DNA of 64,000 nucleotides from Burkholderia territorii. GTDB taxonomy: Bacteria > Pseudomonadota > Gammaproteobacteria > Burkholderiales > Burkholderiaceae. Within the stretch, counting starts at the first letter, position 1. Every line of letters starts with the position of its first letter. This document shows, one piece after another, positions 38,019 through 46,215 of the stretch. The position numbers and the translations under genes were made by a program. Location: NCBI RefSeq assembly GCF_902833055.1, contig NZ_CADFEJ010000018.1:62001-126000 (forward strand). The letters are read 5' to 3'. The notes below the pieces were generated by a model. The model ran no database searches. It was not told the DNA's origin and saw only the letters and a list, made by a program, of their open reading frames with translations.

Positions 38019-38819
38019 TCAGTCGAGCGGCATCGCGTGGATGCCTTCGGCGTCGACGCGCAGATAGCCGCCGCGCGGCGTGCCGTGGTCGAGATCCCAG
38101 TCGGGCAGTACCCAGCGAATCCCGCCCGGTTCGACGTGGCGCGCGGGGCGATGCGTATGGCCGTGAATGATCACGCTCGCACGGCTCTTGCGGAACAGCG
38201 CGGCGATGCCTTCACGCGTGACATCGTAGATCGCCGAAGCTGGGCGCATGCGGCCCGCTTCGCTGTTCGAGCGCATCCGTTGCGCGAGCGTGCGGCGCCA
38301 GCGGAACGGCCACGCGAGAAACAACGCCTGCGCGATGCCGTTGCGGGCGAACCGCCGAAACATCTGGTAGCCGCGATCGGCCGTGCATTGCGCGTCGCCG
38401 TGCGCGAGCACGATGCGCTGGCCGAACGACGTGATCAACGCCGGGTCGGGCAGCAGCATTGCACCGGCCGCCTTCATGAAGCGCCGGCCGAGCAGGAAAT
38501 CGCGATTGCCGTGCATCACGTAGAGCGCGATCCCGCGTTCCGAGAACGTATGCATCAGCGCGGCCATGCGCGCCGCGAACGGATCATGGTCGAGCACGTC
38601 GTCGCCGATCCAGTATTCGAACAGGTCGCCGAGGATGAACACGGAATCGGCGCTGTCGGCCGTGTATTTCACGAAATGCTCGAACGCGGCGACCGTCTTC
38701 GGAATCGCCTCGCTCAAGTGCAGATCGGAGAGAAACAGGAACGGGCGTGCGGCTTGCGCGTATTCGCGCTCGCCCGGCACGCCCGCGGAGACGCTTCGCG
38801 GCGGACTCTCCTGCAACAT
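38019..38819 (-). CDS. lpxH: UDP-2,3-diacylglucosamine diphosphatase
   Basis: LpxH hydrolyses UDP-2,3-diacylglucosamine to lipid X, step four of lipid A synthesis, at the inner face of the inner membrane. The 266-residue metallophosphoesterase has FLFLSDLHLSE (DxH), ILGDLFEYWIGDD, MHGNRDFLLG, LAHGD and IHGHTHRPARH, in the family order. The N-terminal ~26 residues are an extension. It is 27 bp downstream of ppiB and ends the four-gene minus-strand cluster; ppiB-lpxH next to divergent cysS is also seen in E. coli. Confidence 0.96.
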   Translation of the reverse strand: MLQESPPRSVSAGVPGEREYAQAARPFLFLSDLHLSEAIPKTVAAFEHFVKYTADSADSVFILGDLFEYWIGDDVLDHDPFAARMAALMHTFSERGIALYVMHGNRDFLLGRRFMKAAGAMLLPDPALITSFGQRIVLAHGDAQCTADRGYQMFRRFARNGIAQALFLAWPFRWRRTLAQRMRSNSEAGRMRPASAIYDVTREGIAALFRKSRASVIIHGHTHRPARHVEPGGIRWVLPDWDLDHGTPRGGYLRVDAEGIHAMPLD

Positions 38820-38846
38820 CGAAGTGCCTCCGTAACGGACTATGCG

Positions 38847-39338
38847 TCAGACCACCACGGCCTTTTCGATCACGACGTCGTCGGTCGGGACGTCCTGGTG
38901 GAAGCCCGCGTTGCCCGTCTTGACGCCCTTGATCTTGTCGACCACGTCCTGGCCTTCGACGACCTTGCCGAACACGGCGTAGCCCCAGCCCTGCGGCGTC
39001 GGCGACGAGTGGTTCAGGAAGTCGTTGTCGTTCACGTTGATGAAGAACTGGGCGGTCGCCGAGTGCGGATCGTTCGTGCGCGCCATCGCGATCGTGTACG
39101 TGTCGTTCTTCAGGCCGTTGTTCGCTTCGTTGTCGATCGGCGCGTCGGTCGGCTTCTGCTTCAGGCCCGGCTCGAAGCCGCCGCCTTGAATCATGAAGCC
39201 GTTGATCACGCGGTGGAACACCGTGCCGTCATAGTGGCCCTTCTTCACGTAGTTGAGGAAGTTCTCGACCGTCTTCGGTGCCTTGGCGGCGTCCAGCTCG
39301 AGCTTGATGACGCCGTGGTTCGTGTGCAGTTCAACCAT
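38847..39338 (-). CDS. ppiB: Cytoplasmic cyclophilin PpiB
   Basis: This peptidyl-prolyl cis-trans isomerase of 163 residues has no signal peptide. It carries the cyclophilin active-site block FHRVINGFMIQGG (about 50-62), SATAQFFINVNDNDFLNHSS and GWGYAVFGKVVEGQDV. Sequence is close to E. coli PpiB. The gene is 88 bp after ppiA in the same direction. Confidence 0.97.
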   Translation of the reverse strand: MVELHTNHGVIKLELDAAKAPKTVENFLNYVKKGHYDGTVFHRVINGFMIQGGGFEPGLKQKPTDAPIDNEANNGLKNDTYTIAMARTNDPHSATAQFFINVNDNDFLNHSSPTPQGWGYAVFGKVVEGQDVVDKIKGVKTGNAGFHQDVPTDDVVIEKAVVV

Positions 39339-39426
39339 GATGAATTCCTTCGGTAAGGCGGTTTAAATGGCACGCGGCCGGTCGTGCGACGCGGCCGCGT
39401 GTGGCGCCGGACGTGCCGGCAGGTGC

Positions 39427-40002
39427 TTATTTCGAGACGATGCTGGCCGATTCGATCACGACCGGCTGGGCCGGCACGTCCTGCATCGGGCCGCGCGAGG
39501 TCGTCGCCACGCCTTCGATCTTCTTCACGACGTCGAGGCCCGAGACGACCTTGCCGAACACCGCATAGCCGTTGCCGTCCGGGTTCGGGTAGTCGAGGCC
39601 GCTGTTGTCGACCGTGTTGATGAAGAACTGCGCGGTGGCCGAGTTCGGATCGCTGGTGCGTGCCATCGCGATCGTGCCGGTCAGGTTCTTCAGACCATTG
39701 CGGCTTTCGAGCGGAATCGGCGCGCGCGTCGGCTTCTCCTCGAAGTTGGTCTTGTAGCCGCCGCCCTGGATCATGAAGCCCTTGATCACGCGATGGAAGA
39801 TCGTGCCGTTGTACTGGCCGGCCTTCACGTAATCGAGGAAGTTGGCGACCGTCTTCGGCGCCTTTTCCGGATAGAGCTCGACGCGGATGTCGCCTTGCGA
39901 GGTCTTCAGCTGCACGACGGGGTGCGCGGTGGCCGATTGCGCGAACGCGGGCGCGGTCGCGAGAAGGGCGGCGCCGCCAAGCGCCAGCAACAGACGTTTC
40001 AT
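39427..40002 (-). CDS. ppiA: Periplasmic cyclophilin PpiA
   Basis: This 191-residue precursor has a signal peptide (MKRLLLALGGAALLATAPAFA, cleavage after AFA) followed by a cyclophilin domain with FHRVIKGFMIQGG (about 85-97), SATAQFFINTVDN and GYAVFGKVVSGLDV. It catalyses proline isomerisation in the periplasm. It pairs with the cytoplasmic paralogue downstream, so the tandem probably arose by duplication with signal-peptide gain. Confidence 0.96.
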   Translation of the reverse strand: MKRLLLALGGAALLATAPAFAQSATAHPVVQLKTSQGDIRVELYPEKAPKTVANFLDYVKAGQYNGTIFHRVIKGFMIQGGGYKTNFEEKPTRAPIPLESRNGLKNLTGTIAMARTSDPNSATAQFFINTVDNSGLDYPNPDGNGYAVFGKVVSGLDVVKKIEGVATTSRGPMQDVPAQPVVIESASIVSK

Positions 40003-40042
40003 TGCGATCCTCAGATTGGGAGGGAAGGAAGGTTGCGCCGCC

Positions 40043-40765
40043 TTACTGCGACGGCGCGACGTACGGCGCTGTCAGCGCACCGGACGGACCGTTGAACTGG
40101 AACGTCGGCGACATCGGCAGCGTGGTGGTGCTCACGTTCGCGGCGGCGCGATCGGTATACGCGCGCGTGGCCGGCGTGACGGCGCGTGCGTTCGCGGCCG
40201 CCTTCGGCGGCGACACGATCTTCTGCAGGTCGGCGAGGCGCTGCGCGGTCGCGCCGCTCGTGCGGCCGAGCGATTGCGCGCGCTTGTACGATTCGGCCGC
40301 GAGACGCAGGTAAAGGTCGCCGAGGTTCTCGTACGCGAGCGAGTAGCTCGGGTTCGATTGCGTCGCGGTGACGAGCGCGCTGCGCGCTTCGTCGTAGCGG
40401 CCGTGCTTCGCGTAGAGCGCCGCGAGGTTGTTGTACGGTTCGGGCAGTTCGGGGTAGGCCTGCGTGATCGCGACGAACTGCTGGATCGCGTCGTCGTCGC
40501 GGTTCAGCCGGGCGAGCACGGTGCCGCGCTTGAACTGCGCCTGCAGGTCGTGCGGATTCGCCGCGATGCGCGCGTCGAGTTGCGCGAGCGCCTGTTTCCA
40601 CTGCTTGCCGGCGATCGACGCATCGATTTCGGGCGTGCCGTCGGCGGTGGCCGGGGCCTTTTGCGCGTATGCCGCGGGAGCCGCGAAAAGCGTCAGTGCG
40701 ACGCCCATGACGGCGGTCGCAACGAGGGTCGCAGCGCTCGGCGCGCGGCCGCGATGAGGTTTCAT
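40043..40765 (-). CDS. Exported TPR-repeat protein
   Basis: This 240-residue precursor starts at ATG 40765 (MKPHRGRAPS) with signal peptide VATAVMGVALTLFAAPAAYA. About four tetratricopeptide-like repeats span residues 45-175; PELPEPYNNLAALYAKHGRYDEA and PSYSLAYENLGDLYLRLA are clear TPR units. A low-complexity tail follows. It is probably periplasmic and a protein-protein scaffold; it heads the cluster with ppiA, ppiB and lpxH, suggesting a link with envelope protein folding. Confidence 0.88.
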   Translation of the reverse strand: MKPHRGRAPSAATLVATAVMGVALTLFAAPAAYAQKAPATADGTPEIDASIAGKQWKQALAQLDARIAANPHDLQAQFKRGTVLARLNRDDDAIQQFVAITQAYPELPEPYNNLAALYAKHGRYDEARSALVTATQSNPSYSLAYENLGDLYLRLAAESYKRAQSLGRTSGATAQRLADLQKIVSPPKAAANARAVTPATRAYTDRAAANVSTTTLPMSPTFQFNGPSGALTAPYVAPSQ

Positions 40766-40789
40766 AGGCGTAAATCGGAATGTTATACT
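40761..40789 (+). promoter_or_regulatory. Promoter candidate for cysS overlapping the TPR gene start
   Basis: TTCATA (40761-40766) and TATACT (40784-40789) are spaced by 17 bp. TATAAC is also readable on the minus strand in the same place, so divergent promoters may overlap here. Confidence 0.4.
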
Positions 40790-40999
40790 CCGAGCCATTC
40801 TAACAAAACGTCTGCGCGTTCCGGCGAGCCGCAGACAGTCTTTCTTTGCCTCTCGTGGCCGTCACCGCTGTGCTTGCAGCCTGACCGCCCCATGTGATAC
40901 CGAGGACGCGCGGCGTCGTGCCGCGGCAGGTGGTCCGTCCGTTTCGCATGCTGGGCGAGCTTCGCCAGGGCGGTTTCCTTCGGCTCACGGTTCATCTCT

Positions 41000-42397
41000 A
41001 TGGAATCACTGCGCATCTACAACACGCTCGCGCGTGACAAGCAAGTTTTCGTGCCGCGCCAGTCAGGCGAAGTGCGGATGTACGTATGCGGGATCACCGT
41101 CTACGACTATTGTCACGTGGGCCACGCGCGCATGCTGGTCGTGTTCGACCTCGTCCAGCGCTGGCTGCGTGCGATCGGCTATCGGGTCACGTACGTGCGC
41201 AACATCACCGACATCGACGACAAGATCATCCGCCGTGCGGTCGAGAACGGCGAAACGATCAAGTCGCTGACCGACCGGTTCATCGGCGCGATGCACGAGG
41301 ATGAAGCGGCGCTCGGCATCCAGCGGCCGGACATCGAGCCGCGCGCGACGCAGTTCATTCCGCAGATGCTCGGGATGATCGAGCGACTCGAGACGAACGG
41401 CTACGCGTACCAGGCGACCGACGGCGACGTCAATTATTCGGTGCGCAAGTTCGCGAACTACGGGAAGCTGTCGGGCAAGTCGCTCGACGACCTGCGCGCG
41501 GGCGAGCGCGTCGCCGCGAACGACGCGAAGGAAGACCCGCTCGATTTCGTGCTGTGGAAGCGTGCGAAGGCGGACGATCCGGAAGGCGCGTCGTGGGCAT
41601 CGAAATACGGGATGGGCCGGCCGGGCTGGCACATCGAGTGCTCCGCGATGGGCTGCACGCTGCTGGGCGAGCATTTCGACATCCACGGCGGCGGCCAGGA
41701 TCTGCAATTCCCGCACCACGAGAACGAGATCGCGCAAAGCGAGGGCGCAACCGGCCAGACGTTCGTCAATTACTGGATGCACAACGGCTTCGTGCAGGTC
41801 GACAACGAGAAGATGTCGAAATCGCTCGGCAACTTCTTCACGATCCGCGAAGTGCTCGAGCGCTACGACGCCGAGGTCATGCGCTTTTTCATCGTGCGCA
41901 CGCACTACCGGTCGCCGCTCAACTACAGCGACGTGCATCTCGACGATGCGCGCGCGTCGCTCACGCGTCTGTATACGGCGCTGAAGGATGTCGAACCCGA
42001 CGCGCTCGCGCTCGACTGGAACGAACCGCATGCGCGGCGTTTCGCGGCCGCGATGAACGACGACATCAACACGCCGGTCGCGGTGGCGACGCTGTTCGAG
42101 CTGGCGGGTGAAGTCAACCGCACGCGCGATGCGGCGCTCGCGCGGCAACTGAAACAGCTGGCGGGCCTGCTGGGCCTGCTTGGCCGCGAACCGCGCGCGT
42201 TCCTGCAGCAGGGCGCCGGTGCCGCGCAGGCGGGCGGGCTCGCAGCCGAAGAGATCGAAGCGAAGATCGCCGCGCGTGTCGCGGCGAAGCAAGCGAAGGA
42301 CTATGCCGAAGCGGACCGGATTCGGGCGGAGCTGCTCGACGCCGGTATCGCACTTGAAGACAAACCGGGCGGATCGACCGAATGGCGTCGCGTATGA
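41000..42397 (+). CDS. cysS: Cysteinyl-tRNA synthetase
   Basis: CysS charges tRNA-Cys. The 465-residue class I enzyme has the zinc cysteine in MYVCGITVYDYCHVGHAR (about 29-46, also HIGH), the further zinc ligands in WHIECSAMGC and FPHHENEIAQSE, and KMSKSLGN (about 270). The C-terminal domain ends DKPGGSTEWRRV. Length is standard. About 234 bp separate it from the divergent TPR gene. Confidence 0.99.
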   Translation: MESLRIYNTLARDKQVFVPRQSGEVRMYVCGITVYDYCHVGHARMLVVFDLVQRWLRAIGYRVTYVRNITDIDDKIIRRAVENGETIKSLTDRFIGAMHEDEAALGIQRPDIEPRATQFIPQMLGMIERLETNGYAYQATDGDVNYSVRKFANYGKLSGKSLDDLRAGERVAANDAKEDPLDFVLWKRAKADDPEGASWASKYGMGRPGWHIECSAMGCTLLGEHFDIHGGGQDLQFPHHENEIAQSEGATGQTFVNYWMHNGFVQVDNEKMSKSLGNFFTIREVLERYDAEVMRFFIVRTHYRSPLNYSDVHLDDARASLTRLYTALKDVEPDALALDWNEPHARRFAAAMNDDINTPVAVATLFELAGEVNRTRDAALARQLKQLAGLLGLLGREPRAFLQQGAGAAQAGGLAAEEIEAKIAARVAAKQAKDYAEADRIRAELLDAGIALEDKPGGSTEWRRV

Positions 42398-42440
42398 GCG
42401 CGGTGCGTTCCACTGACCGATCCGTCGGGTAGGAGGCAAG

Positions 42441-43310
42441 ATGGCAACGGCCAGAAAAGCGCCGGTCAGGCGCGCGACTCCGCTCGCCGCGCGTCCGGCA
42501 GGCAAGCGCGCGCCGGCGGCGAAGGCGGACGCGACGCGCGCCGTGCCGAACGGCGCGCTCAACGGTCATGCGAAGCCCGCGCGCGGCAAGGGCGCGGACG
42601 CGACGCAACCGGAGGTCTCGATGGCGGCCGCCGACGCGGCACGCAAGGTGCGCGCCGCCGATCCGGCAGACGACGTCACCGAAGGCGCCGTGCGTCCCGC
42701 ATACTGGGACAAGGCGTGCGCCGATCTCGTCAAGCGCGACCGCATCCTGAAAAAGCTGATCCCGAAGTTCGGCCCCGCACATCTCGTGAAGCGCGGCGAC
42801 CCATTCGTCACGCTCGCGCGTTCGGTCGTCGGCCAGCAGATCTCGGTGCCGTCCGCGCAGGCGCTGTGGGCGCGCATCGAGGATGCGTGTCCGAAACTCG
42901 CGCCGCAGCCGGTGATCCGGCTCGGGGCGGACAAGCTGATCGCGTGCGGACTGTCGAAGCGCAAGACGGAATACATTCTCGATCTCGCGCAACACTTCGT
43001 GTCCGGCGCGCTGCACGTCGACAAGTGGATGTCGATGGACGACGAGGACGTGATCGCCGAACTCACGCAGATCCGCGGCATCAGCCGCTGGACGGCCGAG
43101 ATGTTCCTGATCTTCAACCTGTCGCGGCCGGACGTGCTGCCGCTGGACGATCCGGGCCTGATCCGCGCGATCAGCGTCAATTACTTCAGCGGGGAGCCCG
43201 TCACGCGCAGCGAGGCGCGCGAGGTGGCCGCCAACTGGGAGCCGTGGCGTACCGTCGCGACCTGGTACATGTGGCGCAGCCTCGACACGCCGGACGCCGA
43301 CGCCGATTGA
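42441..43310 (+). CDS. DNA-3-methyladenine glycosylase II (AlkA-like, HhH-GPD)
   Basis: This base-excision DNA glycosylase has 289 residues. The N-terminal ~75 residues are low-complexity Ala, Lys, Arg and Pro, like a histone-H1-type tail, and not part of the core fold. The core contains FVTLARSVVGQQISVPSAQALW, a helix-hairpin-helix ITQIRGISRWTAEMFL-like segment (LTQIRGISRWTAEMFLIF) and the catalytic Asp region VLPLDDPGLIRAI. A strong AGGAGG precedes the ATG. It is 43 bp after cysS and 99 bp before accA. Confidence 0.9.
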   Translation: MATARKAPVRRATPLAARPAGKRAPAAKADATRAVPNGALNGHAKPARGKGADATQPEVSMAAADAARKVRAADPADDVTEGAVRPAYWDKACADLVKRDRILKKLIPKFGPAHLVKRGDPFVTLARSVVGQQISVPSAQALWARIEDACPKLAPQPVIRLGADKLIACGLSKRKTEYILDLAQHFVSGALHVDKWMSMDDEDVIAELTQIRGISRWTAEMFLIFNLSRPDVLPLDDPGLIRAISVNYFSGEPVTRSEAREVAANWEPWRTVATWYMWRSLDTPDADAD

Positions 43311-43409
43311 TGGCTATCGGGTTTTAAACATCAATAGTTGAGAGCCGGTTTTGCACGTCGCCCGCGCGGGTAGAATACGCGCTGCCGCAAGACCCAAGGA
43401 TTCGAACAC

Positions 43410-44381
43410 ATGAAGACCACGTTTCTGGATTTCGAACAGCCGATCGCCGAACTCGAGGCCAAGATCGAAGAGCTGCGATTCGTGCAGGACGACTCGGCTG
43501 TCGATATTTCGGAAGAAATCGAGCGGCTGTCGAAGAAAAGCCAGCAACTGACGAAGGACCTGTACGCGAACCTGTCGCCGTGGCAGGTCTCGCAGATCGC
43601 GCGGCATCCGCAGCGTCCGTACACGCTCGATTACGTCGCGGAACTGTTTACCGATTTTCACGAGCTGCATGGCGACCGCGCATTCGCGGACGATCTCTCG
43701 ATCGTCGGCGGTCTCGCGCGCTTCGGCGGCCATCCGTGCATGGTGATCGGCCATCAGAAGGGGCGCGACACGAAGGAACGCGCGGCGCGCAACTTCGGGA
43801 TGCCGCGACCGGAAGGCTATCGCAAGGCTGAACGCCTGATGCGTCTCGCCGAGAAGTTCGGGCTGCCGATCTTCACGTTCGTCGACACGCCGGGCGCGTA
43901 CCCGGGCATCGGCGCGGAAGAGCGCGGCCAATCGGAGGCGATCGGCCGCAATCTGTACGTGATGGCCGAGCTGAAGACGCCGATCATCACGACCGTGATC
44001 GGCGAGGGCGGTTCGGGCGGCGCGCTCGCGATCGCCGTGGCCGACACCGTGATGATGCTGCAGTTCTCGACCTATTCGGTGATCTCGCCGGAAGGCTGTG
44101 CGTCGATTCTGTGGAAGAGCGCCGCGAAGGCGCCCGAGGCAGCCGAAGCGCTGGGCCTCACCGCGCATCGCCTGAAGGCGCTCGGCCTGATCGACAAGAT
44201 CATCAACGAGCCGCTCGGCGGCGCGCACCGCGATCCGAAGGGCATGGCCGCGCTGCTGCGCCGTGCGCTCGCCGATTCGCTGCGCCAGTTCCAGGGCATG
44301 AGCATCGACGCGCTGCGCGAGCGCCGCTTCGAGCGCCTGATGGCCTACGGCAAGTTCAAGGAAACCACGCCCGGCGCATGA
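43410..44381 (+). CDS. accA: Acetyl-CoA carboxylase carboxyltransferase subunit alpha
   Basis: AccA with AccD forms the carboxyltransferase that makes malonyl-CoA for fatty acid synthesis. The 323-residue protein begins MKTTFLDFEQPIAELEAKIEELRF, the conserved N-terminal helix. The crotonase-like core has GHQKGRDTKER, TPGAYPGIGAEERGQSEAI and GEGGSGGALAI (oxyanion glycine). Length is standard. SD AAGGA lies upstream. accA precedes tilS by 43 bp, as in several beta-proteobacteria. Confidence 0.99.
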   Translation: MKTTFLDFEQPIAELEAKIEELRFVQDDSAVDISEEIERLSKKSQQLTKDLYANLSPWQVSQIARHPQRPYTLDYVAELFTDFHELHGDRAFADDLSIVGGLARFGGHPCMVIGHQKGRDTKERAARNFGMPRPEGYRKAERLMRLAEKFGLPIFTFVDTPGAYPGIGAEERGQSEAIGRNLYVMAELKTPIITTVIGEGGSGGALAIAVADTVMMLQFSTYSVISPEGCASILWKSAAKAPEAAEALGLTAHRLKALGLIDKIINEPLGGAHRDPKGMAALLRRALADSLRQFQGMSIDALRERRFERLMAYGKFKETTPGA

Positions 44382-44424
44382 CCGGCGTGTTCACATCGCG
44401 CGCCGTCCGGCGCGCGTCTGACTC

Positions 44425-45861
44425 GTGATCCCCTCGACCGAATTCTCCGCCGACCGCGCCGTTCTCGACGCGGTCGGCGTTGCGCTTGCCGATCTGCCGG
44501 CCGATGCGCGCATTGCGATCGCGTACAGCGGCGGCCTCGACTCGACCGTGCTGCTCGACGCGGCCGTGCGCGTGGCGGGTGCCGCCCGCTGCGTCGCGCT
44601 GCACGTGCATCATGGCCTGAGCGCGAATGCCGACGCTTGGGTCGCGCATGCGCAGGAAGCGGCCGGGCGACTCGGCGTCGCGTTCGAAGCGGAGCGTGTC
44701 GACGTGCCGCGCGACAGCGGCCTCGGCGTCGAGGCGACCGCGCGCGAGCGCCGCTATGCGGCACTCGACGCGATGTGCGAACGTCACGGCGTCGCCGCGC
44801 TCTGGGTCGCGCAGCATGCGGACGACCAGGCGGAGACCGTGTTGCTGCAGTTGCTGCGCGGCGCGGGGATCGCGGGCCTGGCCGCGATGGCACCGCGTTA
44901 TCGCCCTGACGGCGCGAGCGTCGAACGCATGCGCCCGTTGCTGCGATTGTTGCGCGCGCAACTTGAGCGCTATGCGGCGCAGCGCGAGCTGACGTGGATC
45001 GAAGACGAATCGAACGGCGACACGCGCTATGCGCGCAATGCGCTGCGTCTCGACGTGCTGCCGGCGCTCGCCGTGCATTTTCCCGGTTTTCGCGATGCGC
45101 TGGGCCGGGCGGCCCAGCACGCGGCCGCCGCGCAACGGCTGCTCGACGATCTGGCCGAACTGGATTTCGCCGGCGCCGCGCGCGACGACGGCCGCGCGCT
45201 GTCGCGCGATGCGCTGGTGGCGTTCGACGACACGCGCGGCGCGAACCTGCTGCGTTTCTGGATGCGTCGGCTCGGCTTGCCCGGCGCATCGGCAGGCCGT
45301 CTCGCGAACATGATGCGGCAACTGCGCGCCGCGCACGATGCGCATGCGCTGCGGGTCGATCATGCGGGGCAGTGTCTGCGGCTCTATCGCGACACCGTTT
45401 ACTGGGAGGCGGGCGACAGCGCCGAGCCGGCGGACGACGGCACCGGAACGCCGCATCCCGAGTCCTCGCTCGCATGGGACGGCCAGGAAGTCTGGCACGT
45501 GCCGGCATGGCGCGGCACGTTCGTGTTCGCGCCGGCCGAAGCCGGCAGCGACGGTGCGGTGCCGGAGGCGCTGTTGCGAAGCGCGGTGCTCGCCGCGCGC
45601 GCGCGCTCGGGCGGCGAGCGGCTGCGTACGTGGCCAGGCGGTCCCGGCCGCACACTGAAAAATCTGTTCCAGGAGCGCGGCGTGCCGGCCTGGCAGCGCG
45701 ACGTGCCGCTGCTGTTCGCGGGCGAGCGGCTCGTCTACGTGCCGCGGCTCGGTGTGAATCATGGCGACGGGCTCGCCGGCGACGGGCTTTCCGGCGACGG
45801 GCTCTCCGGCGACGGCGGGTGGCGCCGGATCGAATGGCGTCCCGACCTGCTGATCGCGTAG
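44425..45861 (+). CDS. tilS: tRNA(Ile)-lysidine synthase
   Basis: TilS modifies C34 of the CAU-anticodon tRNA-Ile to lysidine so that it reads AUA. The 478-residue protein carries the PP-loop SGGLDSTVLL (about 35-44), LHVHHGLS, QHADDQAETVLLQLLRGAG and the C-terminal domain GGERLRTWPGGPGRTLKNLFQERGVPAWQRDVPLLF in family order. It starts with GTG. Near the C-terminus (about residues 447-465) a 15-bp repeat encodes GDGLA-GDGLS-GDGLS-GDGG, an unusual insertion before the last conserved strand. Confidence 0.96.
   Translation: MIPSTEFSADRAVLDAVGVALADLPADARIAIAYSGGLDSTVLLDAAVRVAGAARCVALHVHHGLSANADAWVAHAQEAAGRLGVAFEAERVDVPRDSGLGVEATARERRYAALDAMCERHGVAALWVAQHADDQAETVLLQLLRGAGIAGLAAMAPRYRPDGASVERMRPLLRLLRAQLERYAAQRELTWIEDESNGDTRYARNALRLDVLPALAVHFPGFRDALGRAAQHAAAAQRLLDDLAELDFAGAARDDGRALSRDALVAFDDTRGANLLRFWMRRLGLPGASAGRLANMMRQLRAAHDAHALRVDHAGQCLRLYRDTVYWEAGDSAEPADDGTGTPHPESSLAWDGQEVWHVPAWRGTFVFAPAEAGSDGAVPEALLRSAVLAARARSGGERLRTWPGGPGRTLKNLFQERGVPAWQRDVPLLFAGERLVYVPRLGVNHGDGLAGDGLSGDGLSGDGGWRRIEWRPDLLIA
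45763..45819 (+). repeat. 15-bp in-frame tandem repeat within tilS
   Basis: Three full copies (GGCGACGGGCTCGCC, GGCGACGGGCTTTCC, GGCGACGGGCTCTCC) and a partial fourth. The unit is a multiple of three, so copy changes keep the frame. Candidate variable-number repeat. Confidence 0.85.
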
Positions 45862-46215
45862 CGGCGGCACACGGTGGCACGCTTCTCCGGCGGCACGATC
45901 GCGCGCCGGTTTTCACCATTTGGTAAACAGCGCCGGAACGCCTGCCGAACCGGCGAGCGGCTTGTCAAGCGGGCCTCTATCGGGTACGCTCGGTCGTTTG
46001 CTCGGCTCGATTTTTGAGCGATTTGTGCAGGTTTTCCGCGTGACGTACCCGGTTTGCGCGGCCTGATCGGCCTTCCGGGCAAAATCCGTCACGCTTGCGT
46101 GTTGCGTCCCAGCCGTTCCCCTCGTCGTCCGTCCACAGCCACAAGCCGCGTGACCGAACGGCAACGCGGCCTGCCCAGCGCGCCCGTGCGGCTTCTCCTT
46201 CAGTTCAGAACGACA
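45862..46215 (+). other. Intergenic region tilS-lysC with possible promoter
   Basis: About 354 bp without a supported gene. TTGTCA (45962-45967) and TACGCT (45985-45990) are spaced by 17 bp and could drive lysC with a leader of ~220 nt. The open frame starting at 46054 is Arg/Pro-rich and only leads into lysC. No lysine riboswitch-like fold is evident to me by eye. Confidence 0.4.

Noticed and set aside
45862..46215. Lysine riboswitch before lysC
   Set aside because: The leader is long enough, but I see no conserved L-box pattern and the aspartate kinase has ACT domains for feedback control.
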